A stretch of 64,000 nt of DNA from Lenzites betulinus (lineage: Eukaryota > Basidiomycota > Agaricomycetes > Polyporales > Polyporaceae), in the NCBI GenBank assembly GCA_022264855.1, contig JABYQU010000020.1:124001-188000 (forward strand). Reading direction: 5' to 3'. The position numbers and the translations under genes are program-made. Under the pieces are notes generated by a model, which made no database searches, was not told the origin of the DNA, and saw nothing but the letters and a program-made list of their open reading frames with translations. Shown in pieces: positions 26,630-37,752 of the stretch; within the stretch, counting starts at the first letter, position 1; each line of letters begins with the position of its first letter.

Positions 26630-27370
26630 ATGCCCTTCACGGAATACCAGGTCGTGGGTCGCCATCTCCCCTCCGAGGCGGAGCCCACCCCCAAGATCTA
26701 CCGCATGCGTATCTTTGCGCCGAACGAAGTCGTTGCCAAGTCGCGGTTCTGGTATTTCCTGAGGTGCGTTCATCTGAAAACCCGCACGATTGCGAAGGAA
26801 CTCCCCCCTCCTACCCTTCTCCGATTGCTTATACTCCCTCCAGGCAACTGAAGAAGGTTAAGAAGGCCAGTGGCGAGATCATTGGCGTCAACGTTGTGTG
26901 TATTATCCCTTGCAGCCGTTCAAGTGGCAGGCGGAGTAGGGTCTAACCGCCGTCTTCGTGACGCGCATTTTAGATTCAAGAGAGGAAGCCTCTGAAGATC
27001 AAGAACTTCGGCATCTGGCTCCGCTACGACTCGCGCTCCGGTACCCACAACATGTACAAGGAGTTCCGTGAGCTCAGCCGTGCGGACGCTGTCAAGTCCC
27101 TCTACCAGGACATGGCCGCCCGCCACCGCGCCCGCTTCCGGTCTATCCACGTACGTGCTCTAATGATTGTTTTATCCGCCGGGAATGGACTTCAGGACAT
27201 TGCGCTGACCAGCTCCACAGATCCTCCGCGTTGTTGAGATCGAGAAGGGCGACGACATTCGTCGCCCGTACATCAAGCAGCTTTTGGTCCCCAAGCTCAA
27301 GTTCCCCCTCCCCCACCGTGTCGCGAAGTTCCGCTCGACCTTCGCGGCCAACCCCCCGGTGACGTTCTAA
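26630..27370 (+). CDS. RPL20: 60S ribosomal protein eL20 (L18a)
   Basis: A structural protein of the large cytosolic ribosomal subunit. Four exons read [16 protein letters not shown] at the start, then [14 protein letters not shown]. The third gives [18 protein letters not shown] and [19 protein letters not shown]. The last ends [13 protein letters not shown] with TAA at 27368-27370. Joins keep phase: an Arg codon is split by the first intron, and GVNV joins IQERKP at the second. The length of about 170 residues equals the family norm, so the start at 26630 is acceptable. The CTAG just before it could be an acceptor, leaving room for a tiny upstream exon. Conservation makes the call secure. 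Confidence 0.95.
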
Positions 27371-27904
27371 GCTGCACCTGTATGATTACAGCCCTCTGTG
27401 GTTGGCTTTTACGAGACCAAAAATATCGTCAGGCAGCCACCTTCACGTCGTCCTACCTTACATGCATATGAGGATATGGGATGTATGCTGTGTCAAGCGC
27501 ACATTGTTTTCGATTGCTTTACGATGAACCTCATTCTCGAGCTGCTTCTCTCTGCAGTAGTCGGAGGCATTGTCCACGCCCCCATTCAGCATCCAAGCAT
27601 GCGAGGGCCGCCATGCGTACGGGGCAACTTAACCAGCTTTATAGGTGGCCTTCTCCACTGTTGCCAAATACACGCAAAACATGGGTGACATCGGCCGGTG
27701 TATCGGTGTGAGATGTCTGGGCCATCCGAGCATTAATGCAGATGCGGCGTTGTCGCAGTAAAGACGAGAAAATGCAATGATACAGCTATACATACAGGTC
27801 GACGTGAGAGGTACAAATAAGTACGGCGGTCCCGCAGCTTCAAGCTCCAGTATTTTAGTACCCAGTATTCGATATTCAGCGTTCTGCAGCAACATGTTAG
27901 GTTC
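27371..27904. other. Convergent intergenic region
   Basis: This lies between the 3' ends of eL20 and the first RBR gene. No gene or repeat is seen. Confidence 0.5.
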
Positions 27905-29749
27905 TTACGCAACGACGTCGGTCCTTCGGAGTGACGAACGGCCGCGAGCTTGCTGTGCGAGCTTGCCTCGTCTACAAACGGCCGTGAACGAATCGGAATA
28001 TTCATCAGCGGGGGTCCTGGGTCCCGGAGACGTCGGACTTTCTTCCGAGCCCGAGGCGGGAGTTGGCTCTGGGACGCTTTGGTGGTGGCCCTCGGACTGG
28101 GACTCGTCCGCAGACGAGATAGGGGAGAGCCGTCCAGTGCTCGCGCGGGGTGAGCCAGACGGCAGGGACTGTTCGATCTCGCGCAGTGACTCCCGCGGAA
28201 TGGTGAGGCGTAAGTTGGGCAACCTGCGTCCAGTATGACGGTTGCGCCACGCTGCTGAGCCCGACCCATGGACGTCTTCATTGTAGGGCTCGTCGATCCG
28301 CATGCCATCGAATGTATCGGGGGTTCCAGGACGTGAAGGGCCTGCTGACGGGATCGGCTGGGTGCCCCATGGTGGGCCGACCGAGGGGAGCGTCCATACT
28401 GACACCGGAATGTCAACGATTCCAGGGACGGGCCCCAGCTGTGGCACGACGGGCACTGGCGGAGCCCGCGGGCGTAGGCCACAATCAGCGTACACCGGCC
28501 TCGCTCGCTCGTCCGGGGCAGGCGGGTAGCACGCGATAATATTGACGGGGTGTGGCTCATGGCACACGCAGCCGTTGTAGTGCTTGCCGCAGGAGTAGCA
28601 GAACTCGGTCCCGCACCGGCACGTCATGTGCGGGCACCCGCCGTTGCGCTCGACGAGCTGCTCGCACCCCGGGCAGCGCACCCAGCCCAGCGTCGTCCCG
28701 AGCCGCACGACCGCGCGGTGGTCCGTGCTGTGCGCGCAGACGTGCGTGTTCGCCGTGGTGGACTCCTCGACCGCGGCCTTGCAGCGCGCACAGGTGCGGG
28801 TCGTGCACGTCCGATCGGGGCATGCGAGGATCCGCACGGGGACACGCTTGTCGCGTGCGCCGAGAAAGCGGCTGCAGCGCGGGTTCGCGCAGTAGAGCGG
28901 GCGTGTTGTCGAACGTTCTGTCTCGAGGAGCGCGAAGGTTTCCCGCTGGGTGGACGTGAGCAGCCACAGGAACTGTGATGTGGGTATAGGGCGGCGGCAG
29001 CAGCTGGGCGGAAATTGGCTGGGCGTGGCCATGGCCACGTTCACGAGCGCCACGAGGCACTCGGAGTGGTATAGGTGCTCGCATGGCACTCGGATCGCAT
29101 CTGCGTCCTGCGCAGCGAGCTGAGCTCGACAGGCCGTGCATTCTATGGTTGATCTTCTATACGCCGGTCAGATCAGGGCGAGAAAGGGTTGTATCCTGAC
29201 TCACCTCTCCCGTGGGTTAGAGCGCATTGGGCGAGGTCCAATAGGAACGGCAGGAATGATAGGAAACCGACGTGGAGGCGGAGGCGAAGGCGGGGGTGTA
29301 TATCCAGGTCGGACCAGGGTGGGACGAACATGTGCGGGGGTATGAATATGTCGTCGAATGCTTCGTACTCCATTGGAAAGGCTGCACGGACAAAGGTTAC
29401 CATAAGTTTTCAGCGATCATCTGCCCGATGTCACTTACCTCCGCGTCAACCGATACCTCGCGTACCGAAGGGCGCGAGGCACACTAGCGAGTCCACGGGG
29501 TCTGTGAGGGCGGAGAGCCCTCAGAGTGGAAAGGACGCGAGAAAGAGGTGTTGCTCTTGTGGTAGAGCGAGAGAATATGGAGGAGTCGAGCGAGTAGACG
29601 GTACCGACCTCGGCGGCGCCATACGGCTCCCCCACAACAGAGTTGTCGTCCCATTGATCGTCGGATACAACGGCGATAGAAACAGCGTCGTAGCGTTCGT
29701 CGTAGGCCTCCCAGTCGGTTTCTTCTCCGCGTGAAGCCATCCGGTCCAT
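27905..29749 (-). CDS. RBR (RING-IBR-RING) E3 ubiquitin ligase, copy 1
   Basis: RBR ligases take ubiquitin from an E2 onto a RING2 cysteine and then pass it to a substrate. The start is MDRMASRGEETDWEAYDE (29747-29749). After an acidic N-terminus, an intron leads to a proline-rich exon (YTPPPSPPPPRRFP). A second intron joins STIECTACRAQL, the start of RING1, which continues VPCEHLYHSEC. The IBR follows (YCANPRCSRFLGARDKR, CTTRTCARCKAAV). RING2 is VRCPGCEQLVERNGGCPHMT with CGTEFCYSCG; the Cys in GGCPH is the expected catalytic residue. The C-terminal 190 residues are Ser/Pro-rich and disordered. Copy 2 lies just upstream on the same strand, so a tandem duplication is likely. The substrate is unknown. 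Confidence 0.88.
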
Positions 29750-30267
29750 GGGGAAGTTGGTCAACTAGCAAGCAGCGCTGCAGCAAGAAGCTGCAGCGGG
29801 GAGGGAAGGTTGGAGGAGGTCGTCCGGGGCTAGGGCTTATATGATCTCGTGAGCAGAAGAAGACACCGCCCCCGCAGCAGCAGACATGCACGAGGCTCGC
29901 GGCACTCGAGAAGTACTCGGACCCCGTCAAGGATCCCTGTAAGAGGATGGGTGACAGACATGACGCCGAGGGCCAGACGGCGGCTGGTGGCCAAATGCTG
30001 TACGACAATGCCCAAGTGGGACAAACATCAGTCTGGATGATATACGCATGTCACTGGCAATAGATACCGTGGGTGCTTCAGCGCTGCGTTGGCCCTGGCG
30101 CCAGAGGAATCAACAATAAACCGGGAATCGATACGCAATCGAGAACCAATGGACACGTTAGAGCAGGGGAATGGAAGCACATGTCGGCCGATCCGGTGGT
30201 CAAGAAGTTATCGCTAGCATATCCGCCACACACAGCTGGCTCCGCATTCCCGCTACGACAACCCTGT
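29750..30267. other. Spacer between the two RBR genes
   Basis: About 520 bases holding the 3' end of copy 2 and the promoter of copy 1. The reverse strand has a TATA-like ATATAAG near 29836-29842, about 90 bases upstream of the copy 1 start. Confidence 0.5.
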
Positions 30268-31806
30268 CTACGCGGTGGCGGCACGTCGAGCGCCGCGACG
30301 AGTTTCGCGCGCACGCTCACCGCGAACGATGACCTGCGATTCCTGCCTGAGAGGGAGGCATGATGCGAAATGACCCTCCGCGAGGTCCTCTTCCACAGTG
30401 TATATCGACATCCGCACCGACTCGGTCTTCCCAGATATTTGACGCCGCAGTAGAACTGTTTCGTGAGGCACTGTCTCCGGATGTACGGCGAGCGTTTCCG
30501 ACAATCGGGTTGCATTAACCTGTGACCTGTCTCCTTGGGAAGCAGGGCCAGGCTGGAGCGGCCGAGGTTCCATACGAGCCTCCGCAGGCAGTGTTGGAGG
30601 AGACCACAAGGCCAGTCTTCCGCGCAGGTCCTCGGCGTCCTCCAAGGGCGCAAACAGGTCGCGCTCGCGCCTCCCCGGGCGGGGCGGCGCCTCCAGCTGG
30701 CCCACAGGCCCCGCGCGCCACTCCACGCAGCTGCACGTCTGCCACTTCCCGCCGCACCCATAGCAGAAGTGCGCGCCACACGCGCACGTCATGTGCGAGC
30801 ACCCACCGTCCCGCTCGATGAGCTGCTCGCACTCGGGGCAGCGCACCCACCCGAGGCGGTTCCCCAGCCGGAGCGCGGCGCGGTGGCCGGCCTCATGCGC
30901 GCATGCGTGAACTGGCGAGGAGGGGGACGGATCGACCGCGGCACGGCAGCGGGCGCAGGTGAGCGTGCCGCAGGCGGCGGCGGGGCAGGGGTACACCCGG
31001 ACGGGCGTGCGTTTGTCGCGCGCACCGAGGAAGTGGCTGCAGCGCGGGTTGGCGCAGTACACGGGGCGTGTTGTGGACTGCTCCACCTGGCGCATTGTGA
31101 ACACCTCCTTCTGCTCCGGGGAGAGGAGGTGCTCGAACGACAGTGGGGAGACGGGCTTCCGGCAGCAGCGGGGTGGGAACTGGGTGGGCGAGCGCATCGA
31201 GACTTGGACGAGCTGGACGAGACACTCTGGGTGGTAGAGATGGCCGCACGACACCTGGATGGCCGGCTCTTCTGAGACGTCGATGTTACTCAGGCAGGCG
31301 ACACATTCGTATGTTTCTCTTGTGGGCGCATGTGAACAGGTGGCAGAATCGAGAACACTGGGCCACTTACTGCATTAGCGCGCTCAGCTTTGGCAGCACA
31401 CGGCGAACCTTGGCGCCATTGCTGGGGCTCTCAATGGCGACGATGACTAGATGTCGGCCAATATTCTTAATTGCGGCAGAAAGCCTGTACACCACACCAT
31501 CAAGTCAGCCATTGTACGTTGTTCTTTCGAAAACAAATATACTTACTTGTGGTGTATTGTGGAACCGACGTATTTCCGCATGGCGGACGCACCCTGTTTG
31601 ACGCGTAGTCGGCCAGCAAGCTTCCAAAGACCACCAAGATGCGCGCGAGCAGCCCGAGCGTCGTCGGCACGTTGAGAGTCAAAACGAGTTGTCTCCGGGG
31701 CGACACCAACATGGCCGTCAAGAGACGAAAGCCCATCCCATTCCTCCCGCTCGGCGATGTCGAGTCCTCCGTCCGTCAAGTGTTCGGGCTGAGAATATCT
31801 GGCCAT
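30268..31806 (-). CDS. RBR (RING-IBR-RING) E3 ubiquitin ligase, copy 2
   Basis: A paralogue of the downstream RBR gene. The start MARYSQPEHLTDGGLD is at 31804-31806. The first exon is joined to a helical exon (LSAAIKNIGRHLVIVAIESP), and a second intron joins QETYECVACLSNID into RING1 (VSCGHLYHPEC). The IBR reads YCANPRCSHFLGARDKR and TLTCARCRAAV. RING2 is VRCPECEQLIERDGGCSHMT followed by CGAHFCYGCG, with the expected catalytic Cys in GGCSH. The zinc-ligand cysteines I looked for are present, so the gene looks functional. The IBR and RING2 cores closely match copy 1, but the N-terminus and the 140-residue tail are unrelated, so the copies probably differ in partners. Phase agrees at both introns. 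Confidence 0.87.
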
Positions 31807-34017
31807 AGGGAAGAGTGTCTCTTGATCGTCGAGTGAGAGAGTTGCTCGAGTAGTGCTCTGGCGGGAAGGGCCTATAAGTCTCTGTATATGAACACTCGAG
31901 CCAAGACAAAGTCTGCGCGACCGAGAGTCGGCAGGGCAACGTGAAAGCAATGCACGCTGATCACGCAGACACGCCTGGTGAAGGGAGGGGCATGTGAAGT
32001 AAGCGGAATAGACGTTATGAAGGCGCAATGAGCACCGGGGTGCTGTCATGCTGCAATGGACATGCTTCGCGCTGAGAATAGCTTCGGGAGGGAACGGGTG
32101 TGGTGACGAGACAGCAATCGTGGGTAGACGTCCGTTGGCATAACCGCGGAGGTGCGAGAGAAAGCAACACCAGTCTGCGGCCCACGTTCAGTAAGCCATG
32201 CCCAGAGGAGACGTCAGGGGAGAGGCGGAACGGGCATGGGAATATTAATCGGATGGAGCAACGGCCGCTGCGTGTTGCGTCCGGACGGCTCGCGCAATGA
32301 AACGAGCTGAATGTGGTTTGACTCAGCGACCACGGCGTGTAGCATGCAAGGGGACCTCACCAAAAGAGGGAGATCAGGAGTACGGGTAGGAGGCTAGGGG
32401 TGCATGTCAATGAGTAGGTCCCTTCTGGCCTCCGCCAATAGGATATTTCCCCGCAGGCGATGGACCCTATGGTGCTATGTTCCGAGCTGGACACTTCGAA
32501 GCTGCATCTGAGTGTTATATGTGGAGTTAGACGGAGCTAACAAGCGACCCCAAAGGCAATGAACGAGGTGTCTGATTACTTCCAAATTAAGTCAATGGTG
32601 CTGCGAGAGTTTCCCCGAAAAAAGCACGTCCGGGATAGGGTCCATTAGTATATTGACGAGCCACTACAGTGATAAATCGGGCTAGAACGCTTTCCAGTTA
32701 GTGATTGTACGATACATAACGAGGACGAACTCATCAACAGCGACAATGGCCCCATGAACGCTAAGGATGTTGCAGATGTCTTCGAACCTCATAGACATTG
32801 ATTCAAACACCAATAATCTGATTTCAGAATGAACAATAAATGCTTCGCGCAAGACGTGGGTGGGAGACCAAGATATGGCTGTTCATCCCGCGACCACTGG
32901 GATGCAGTTTCTTTTTTGGTTGACACTGGGTTTTCATGGCGATGCACGGTTCGCGCATGCTGGATGTATGCGGTGACTGAGCTTGCGACGGGCAAAGCAT
33001 TGATCTATGTTTTGCTGGATATATGCTGGAAAGGCTTTGGAACCAGAGTTCTGTGGACAGCATAACGAACAGGGTACTAGTTCACAGTAACCAGCACGGT
33101 GGACGATTGTCCTGCAAGCGGTCCACCCGGAAATTGGAAAAGCTGCGCGTAGAAAAACATATGTCGGTATATCACAAAGCTCTGGTCTACTAGGAGTGCT
33201 CACATTCATGCTTCATAGTCAGTGCTTGGGGAGACCTCCTTCCATCGCGAGATGCTGTTCCATATACAGATTTCCAAGCTGTGGCGCTCATCGGTGTAGT
33301 GTTTCATAACTTGTCAGGTTGACGGAGGTGCGAGCGTGTCCTTAGGTCTCAGTCGTCCCAGTTATAAGACATCTGAGCAAACGTCCGCCCTCAATCAAGG
33401 GGATATTTCGCGAGCACAAAAGTCGCGCCGAGTTGCTGGTTTGGGCGGCTGGTTCACCGTATAAAGGAGCACAGAGTCCCGACGCGCGCAGCGCAGTGTT
33501 AAAGTTTGCGAACTGCTACTGCGGATTGTTTCTTTTGTAGAACCACGATCTCCCAAGCATACGAAACGGACAGGCTCCTGCCATCCCGTCAATCATCAGG
33601 AGATGCAACTGACACTTACCATGAGCGAGGTAGCCGGGAAGTGGTGAGCCTTGCACGCCTGTCAGCTCGTGGCGAGAAGTATGAATGATCGTAAGCCCCC
33701 TATCGTGGCGTGCACCTCCTGAAGCTGACCGAGTCCGTATGGTCCATCCAGCGAACGGTTGGAACTCGGGCCAAACGGCAGTTGTGGGAGAAGGAACGAG
33801 CGGGAGGTCGGAGATGGACGCGCGGGAAAGCGGGATGATGCGCCGCGCCGGCGGAGGAAGGCGCCGTTTGGGCAGCCTGGCCGGCAGGGACGGCGAACCG
33901 AGCAGGCAGCCGTCTCGTTGTCCTGCATCAACGCCGCCTTCAGCTTCTTGTCCTCGTCCTCCTCGTCCTCACCACGCTTCACGCATTTCTCCCCGCCCCC
34001 CTCCTCCCTCGACAGCC
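31807..34017. other. Gene-poor 2.2-kb stretch
   Basis: No supported gene on either strand. A TATA-like element for RBR copy 2 (TTATAG on the reverse strand near 31872) and the CT-rich leader of the next gene (about 33930-34017) are the only signals I can name. No repeat was recognised. Confidence 0.5.
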
Positions 34018-34835
34018 ATGAAGCTCTCTGCCGCTGCTCTCTCCGCCACCCTCGCCGCGCTCGTCGGCAGCACCGTCGCCCAGCTCGAGATCATCTCCCC
34101 CGGCGGTCCCGACCTGTGGTGGGGTCAGTCGCGCCTTCTCCCCGCATTTTGTTGACCGCGCCCGCTCACTATCTCCGTCTCTCGCTCGCAGTCGCCGAAT
34201 CGGACAACGTCGTCTCCTGGACATGTAAGACGTCGACTGTGCAGCAGTTCACCGTTCTGTGCGTCTGTCCGCCTCCTCCTACGCGTAATTGCACCTGAGA
34301 CCGTCCTTCCCCAGGATCGCCAACCAGAACACGGCGATCCTCACCGCGCCCCAGGCGTTCATCGCACAGCAGAACAACTTCGACTGCTCCAAGCTCATCA
34401 CCAAGGACCAGGTCAACATGCAACCCGGCACCGGCTACACCATCCAGCTTGCCAACATCTTCAACGAGACGGACGTGAGTCCTACTCCCCATCCCCATGT
34501 CCTTCTCCCCTATTCCCCCTCCGCACGCGCCCCCACTTTCCCCACACCGCCCACACCGCGCTCGTGCTGATCAATTGACCCTTCCTCTCGCTATCCAGGT
34601 CTACGCCGAGTCGCAGCCCTTCGAGATCAAGGCGCTCGGCGCCGCCTACCCCGCCACGTCCGCCACGCCGACGAACAGCCAGTCCGCCACGGGCGCCGTC
34701 TCCGGCTCCTCAACCGCGACCGGCGCTGCCGCCTCGGGCTCCTCAACCGCCACCGGGAGCAACGGCGCGCGCGCCCTCGGCCCCAGCACCCTCGCTTTCG
34801 CCGGGCTCGCTGCCCTCGGCCTCGTGCTCGCCTGA
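34018..34835 (+). CDS. Ser/Thr-rich GPI-anchored cell-surface protein, Kre9/Knh1-like
   Basis: A small secreted protein probably tethered to the cell surface. It begins with a signal peptide (MKLSAAALSATLAALVGSTVA). The domain that follows, QLEIISPGGPDLWW then VAESDNVVSWTC and TGYTIQLANIFNETD, has the form of the Kre9/Knh1 N-terminal domain seen in many fungal Ser/Thr-rich anchored proteins. A Thr/Ser/Ala/Gly-rich stretch (SATGAVSGSSTATGAAASG, nearly repeated) leads to a hydrophobic C-terminus (STLAFAGLAALGLVLA), typical of a GPI attachment signal. Three introns are present, with short exons; the stop is TGA 34833-34835. Total length is about 175 residues. The function within the wall is unknown. 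Confidence 0.82.
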
Positions 34836-35702
34836 AAGCCCCTCCCCTCCCCCTCCTGCGATCCTACATGGCAGGCAGACTTCAGACGTGTGCCAGAAAT
34901 CAGGACTTGGACGACAGGCTAGCTAGCAGCATGTCGGATATTTTTTTTACTCTGTAGGGCATCCCCGGTGACTTTGTCTCGTTAACACTCCTCCTCTCTC
35001 CTCGGTCTTGCTCTCGCGCGGAGGGCCGTGCTGCCCGCCCGCCCCACTGTATACCTCACACTCGTTAATCGCACACGTTCTTTGGCTCGGCGAGGTGCTT
35101 TGCTGGCGTGCGCGGCGACGCGTCACCGATACGGCGTGGGCAGGGCATTTTTCGTGAAGCCCTCCCGGACCGCGTGCATGCAAGAGCGCTAAAAATATCT
35201 ACCTCGGGATCCGGACGTACGTCTCGCACGGACCGAGGGTGTTCGTGGCGCATGCAAATCTCCCATTGGCAACCTCTCGACGTCGTCAAGAGCTGCCAAG
35301 TTGGTTATAGTGTCACACTACATACAAAGTGCAGTCTAGCACTGTACAGCTGTACACCAGGTTGCCGCGATGGGTACATGGCCATTAAAACCTCCGAGTC
35401 GAAGCACCGGATAGTTCCCGGACCTCCGAACCTAAGCCAACATGGGTTGGCAGGTAACACGTCTTGTGCTCAGGCTGAGGCTCAGCAGACCAGGGTTTTG
35501 ATGGACCGCCCGAGGGTTGAAACGTTGACACGCTACCGAAGCCACACTCTGCACTCAATCGACGGCATGCTACAACAACGGAGACACGTGTGATTGCGTC
35601 TGGTGAGAATACAAGGGGTTTTCTTCTGCTTCTTTACTTCTATCCTCCCGCCTCGAGAAAAGAACCGGACCGACTAAGCCACACTTTCGCGGAAGGGGCT
35701 GT
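34836..35702. other. Convergent intergenic region
   Basis: 3' sides of the GPI protein and cyclophilin genes. A T-run occurs at about 34941-34948. An open frame around 35108-35593 has no motif and is not called. Confidence 0.5.
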
Positions 35703-36497
35703 TTAGACGGTGCCAGACTGGCTGATGACGATTTTGGCCTTGGGGTTGCCGGAGGCAGATCCGTAGCTCTCGATCTTCTTGACGAGATCCAGACCCTCGA
35801 CGACCTCACCTGCAGGCAAGCGTCAGCGAGAGCGCGCAGGGGGTACCGACAGGCGATGACGTACCGAAGACGACGTGGGCACCATCGAGCCAAGACGTGA
35901 CAACGGTGGTGATGAAGAACTGGGAGCCGTTGGTGTTCTTGCCGGCGTTGGCCATGGAGAGGATACCGGGCTTCGTGTGCTTCAGTTGGAAGTTCTCATC
36001 TGCAGAACCATATCGATGAGGTCATTTGAGCTTCAAAGCGCGCAAGGAGCGACGCACCCGCGAACTTCTCGCCGTAGATGGACTTTCCGCCGGTGCCGTT
36101 GCCCTGTACATCTGTCAGAATACAGCACGCAATCCACGAGCAGAGGGTGCACATACCCGGGTGAAGTCGCCACCCTGGAGCATGAAGTTGGGGATGATGC
36201 GGTGGAAACCGGAGCCCTGGTAACCGAAGCCATTCTGGCCGGTGGCGAGCTCACGGAAGTTGCGCGCCGTTCTGGGGACGACGTCGTCGTAGAGCTTGAA
36301 GACAATGCGGCCCGCCGACTTGTTGTCGATGGCGATGTCGAACTACGCGTTTCAACACGACGAGAGCGACGAAGTGCAATTTGCGGGGCAGGACGCGCCA
36401 TGGAGCAGGAAATGCGTCAGCGCCATGTCCAGGAAGCGAGAAAAGAACTGGGGAGGGGGACGGGCGGTGCACGGATACTCACGTAAACGTTGGACAT
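35703..36497 (-). CDS. Cyclophilin-type peptidyl-prolyl isomerase
   Basis: A cyclophilin A-type prolyl isomerase, presumably cytosolic and the likely cyclosporin A target. Exon 1 encodes only MSNVY (start 36495-36497). The rest reads [20 protein letters not shown], then the active-site stretch [20 protein letters not shown] with the catalytic Arg. Other active-site residues are in GSQFFITT and [11 protein letters not shown] (Trp and His). The end is IVISQSGTV, stop 35703-35705. Four introns all keep frame. The length of about 162 residues is standard for single-domain cyclophilins, and no targeting signal is seen. It is likely constitutively expressed, as is usual for this family. Confidence 0.95.
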
Positions 36498-37514
36498 GGC
36501 GGCGGAGATGTTGAAGGGAGGAGAGAGGATGGGTGGAGGTGAAGGCAACCGACCTCTGAGCCCTTTATGGGTGGCGCGGGAAGTTGCCGATCAGAGGTCA
36601 TCAGCACCAAAATCATCCCGATGTGATAATCTCAGCGCCGTGACAATCGGTCACCATCGGTGACCCCGCCAAATCCGCACCGCTCCGGCCGCTTCCCCGC
36701 GTCACGTCGTCGCCAGGTTCGTCAGAATCGCGCTCGTCGTGCGGCTCGTCTCTCGAACAGTCGTGCACAGCCGCGCTCGCCATCGCGCCATTCGCGCTCT
36801 ATTCGCCGCACTTCCTGCGTTCGTCGCGGTCTGCGGCGGTGAGCAACTTGTGCCAGAAGCACCGACGGAACCCCGTTCCCAAAACACGTCGACCCTTCAA
36901 GCGTCATTCCCAGCCACATCCAGACGCTCTCCGTCGGAGGTGGGCTGCTGCCATGATCCGAGTGGCCAACTTCCCCTTCCTCTTGCTGCGAACCCGACTC
37001 GTGCTGATAGATCCTGTGCAGCCCTACAATTGTGCTTCCAGTCCATGAGTACGGGCTCGTCGAGGCCTCGGAACGTGCGCGGCTCCCTCGACCAATCCGG
37101 CACTTGGTCCTGGTCGTCGAACATATCTCGGGCACCCTTCTACTGATTGCGCACGGGCTAGCACACGCGGATCGTCTCTCGCGACTCCCGTACAGTGCAA
37201 TGTATGGCCCGGCTTCAGTGAGAAGGCAAGGCGCCTCCTCGGCATCTCAGGTTCGTTCCCTTGGTCTATCTATTGCGAGCATCCCTCCCACTTGATATGC
37301 CATCCGGTGAGACTGCACTCCATTGCCCATGCAGCAAGACTAGACCTCTGAGCGTCGCTCACTGCATGTGGGCTATGATCCTTCTTCGCATGATGTCACC
37401 ACAAGTTCTATCCGTCATACTGTCTTTACCGCTAGGGGGTCGACACGCGCCCACCAGACCTGTGCGTCACTTCCCCGTTTTCGCTCTGTGAGTGGTCTAT
37501 CTCCGCAGTCGCCG
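36498..37514. other. Intergenic upstream of cyclophilin
   Basis: This includes the cyclophilin promoter. Open frames on both strands (about 36660-37146) are Arg/Ser-rich shadows of GC-rich DNA, with no motif. No gene is supported. Confidence 0.45.
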
Positions 37515-37752
37515 ATGGCCAGCATGAGCACTACGCTGTCCGCACGTAAGCCCCCAGGTTCTTGCACCGCATAGGTAAGAACACTTCAACACCCGACTTG
37601 CTCGGCTGTTAGTAAGACCCTGCAACACAGGACTTGATCAACCTACAACGCTTCTTTCCCCAGATTTCAACCACATACCCACCCCGGGCGCGGCGCCCAC
37701 GTACCACCCGTCGCCGCTCTCGTACACGTCCGTTCACCATCCCCGCTTCTGA
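37515..37752 (+). CDS. Possible small two-exon gene, about 50 residues
   Basis: A tentative gene. Exon 1 (37515-37545) encodes MASMSTTLSA; an 85-base GT..AG intron then joins, in phase, an exon at 37631-37752. That exon encodes LDQPTTLLSPDFNHIPTPGA followed by PTYHPSPLSYTSVHHPRF and TGA. The low-complexity Pro/Tyr/His composition and clean splice phase are suggestive, but I recognise no family. Further protein-like pieces with flanking splice-like sites follow at about 37765-38060 (TPAATLEDFEPKPGDLL, GGFSPGIPSTPGLRGTPELY). I could not join them to this exon in frame, so this may be part of a larger or decayed gene. Confidence 0.3.

Noticed and set aside
26281..26946. 221-codon open frame overlapping the start of eL20
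   Set aside because: It runs in another frame through a certain ribosomal protein gene; the part before 26630 has no family features.
36660..37146. Overlapping Arg/Ser-rich frames on both strands upstream of cyclophilin
   Set aside because: They arise from repetitive CG-rich dinucleotide content and show no splice or start context.
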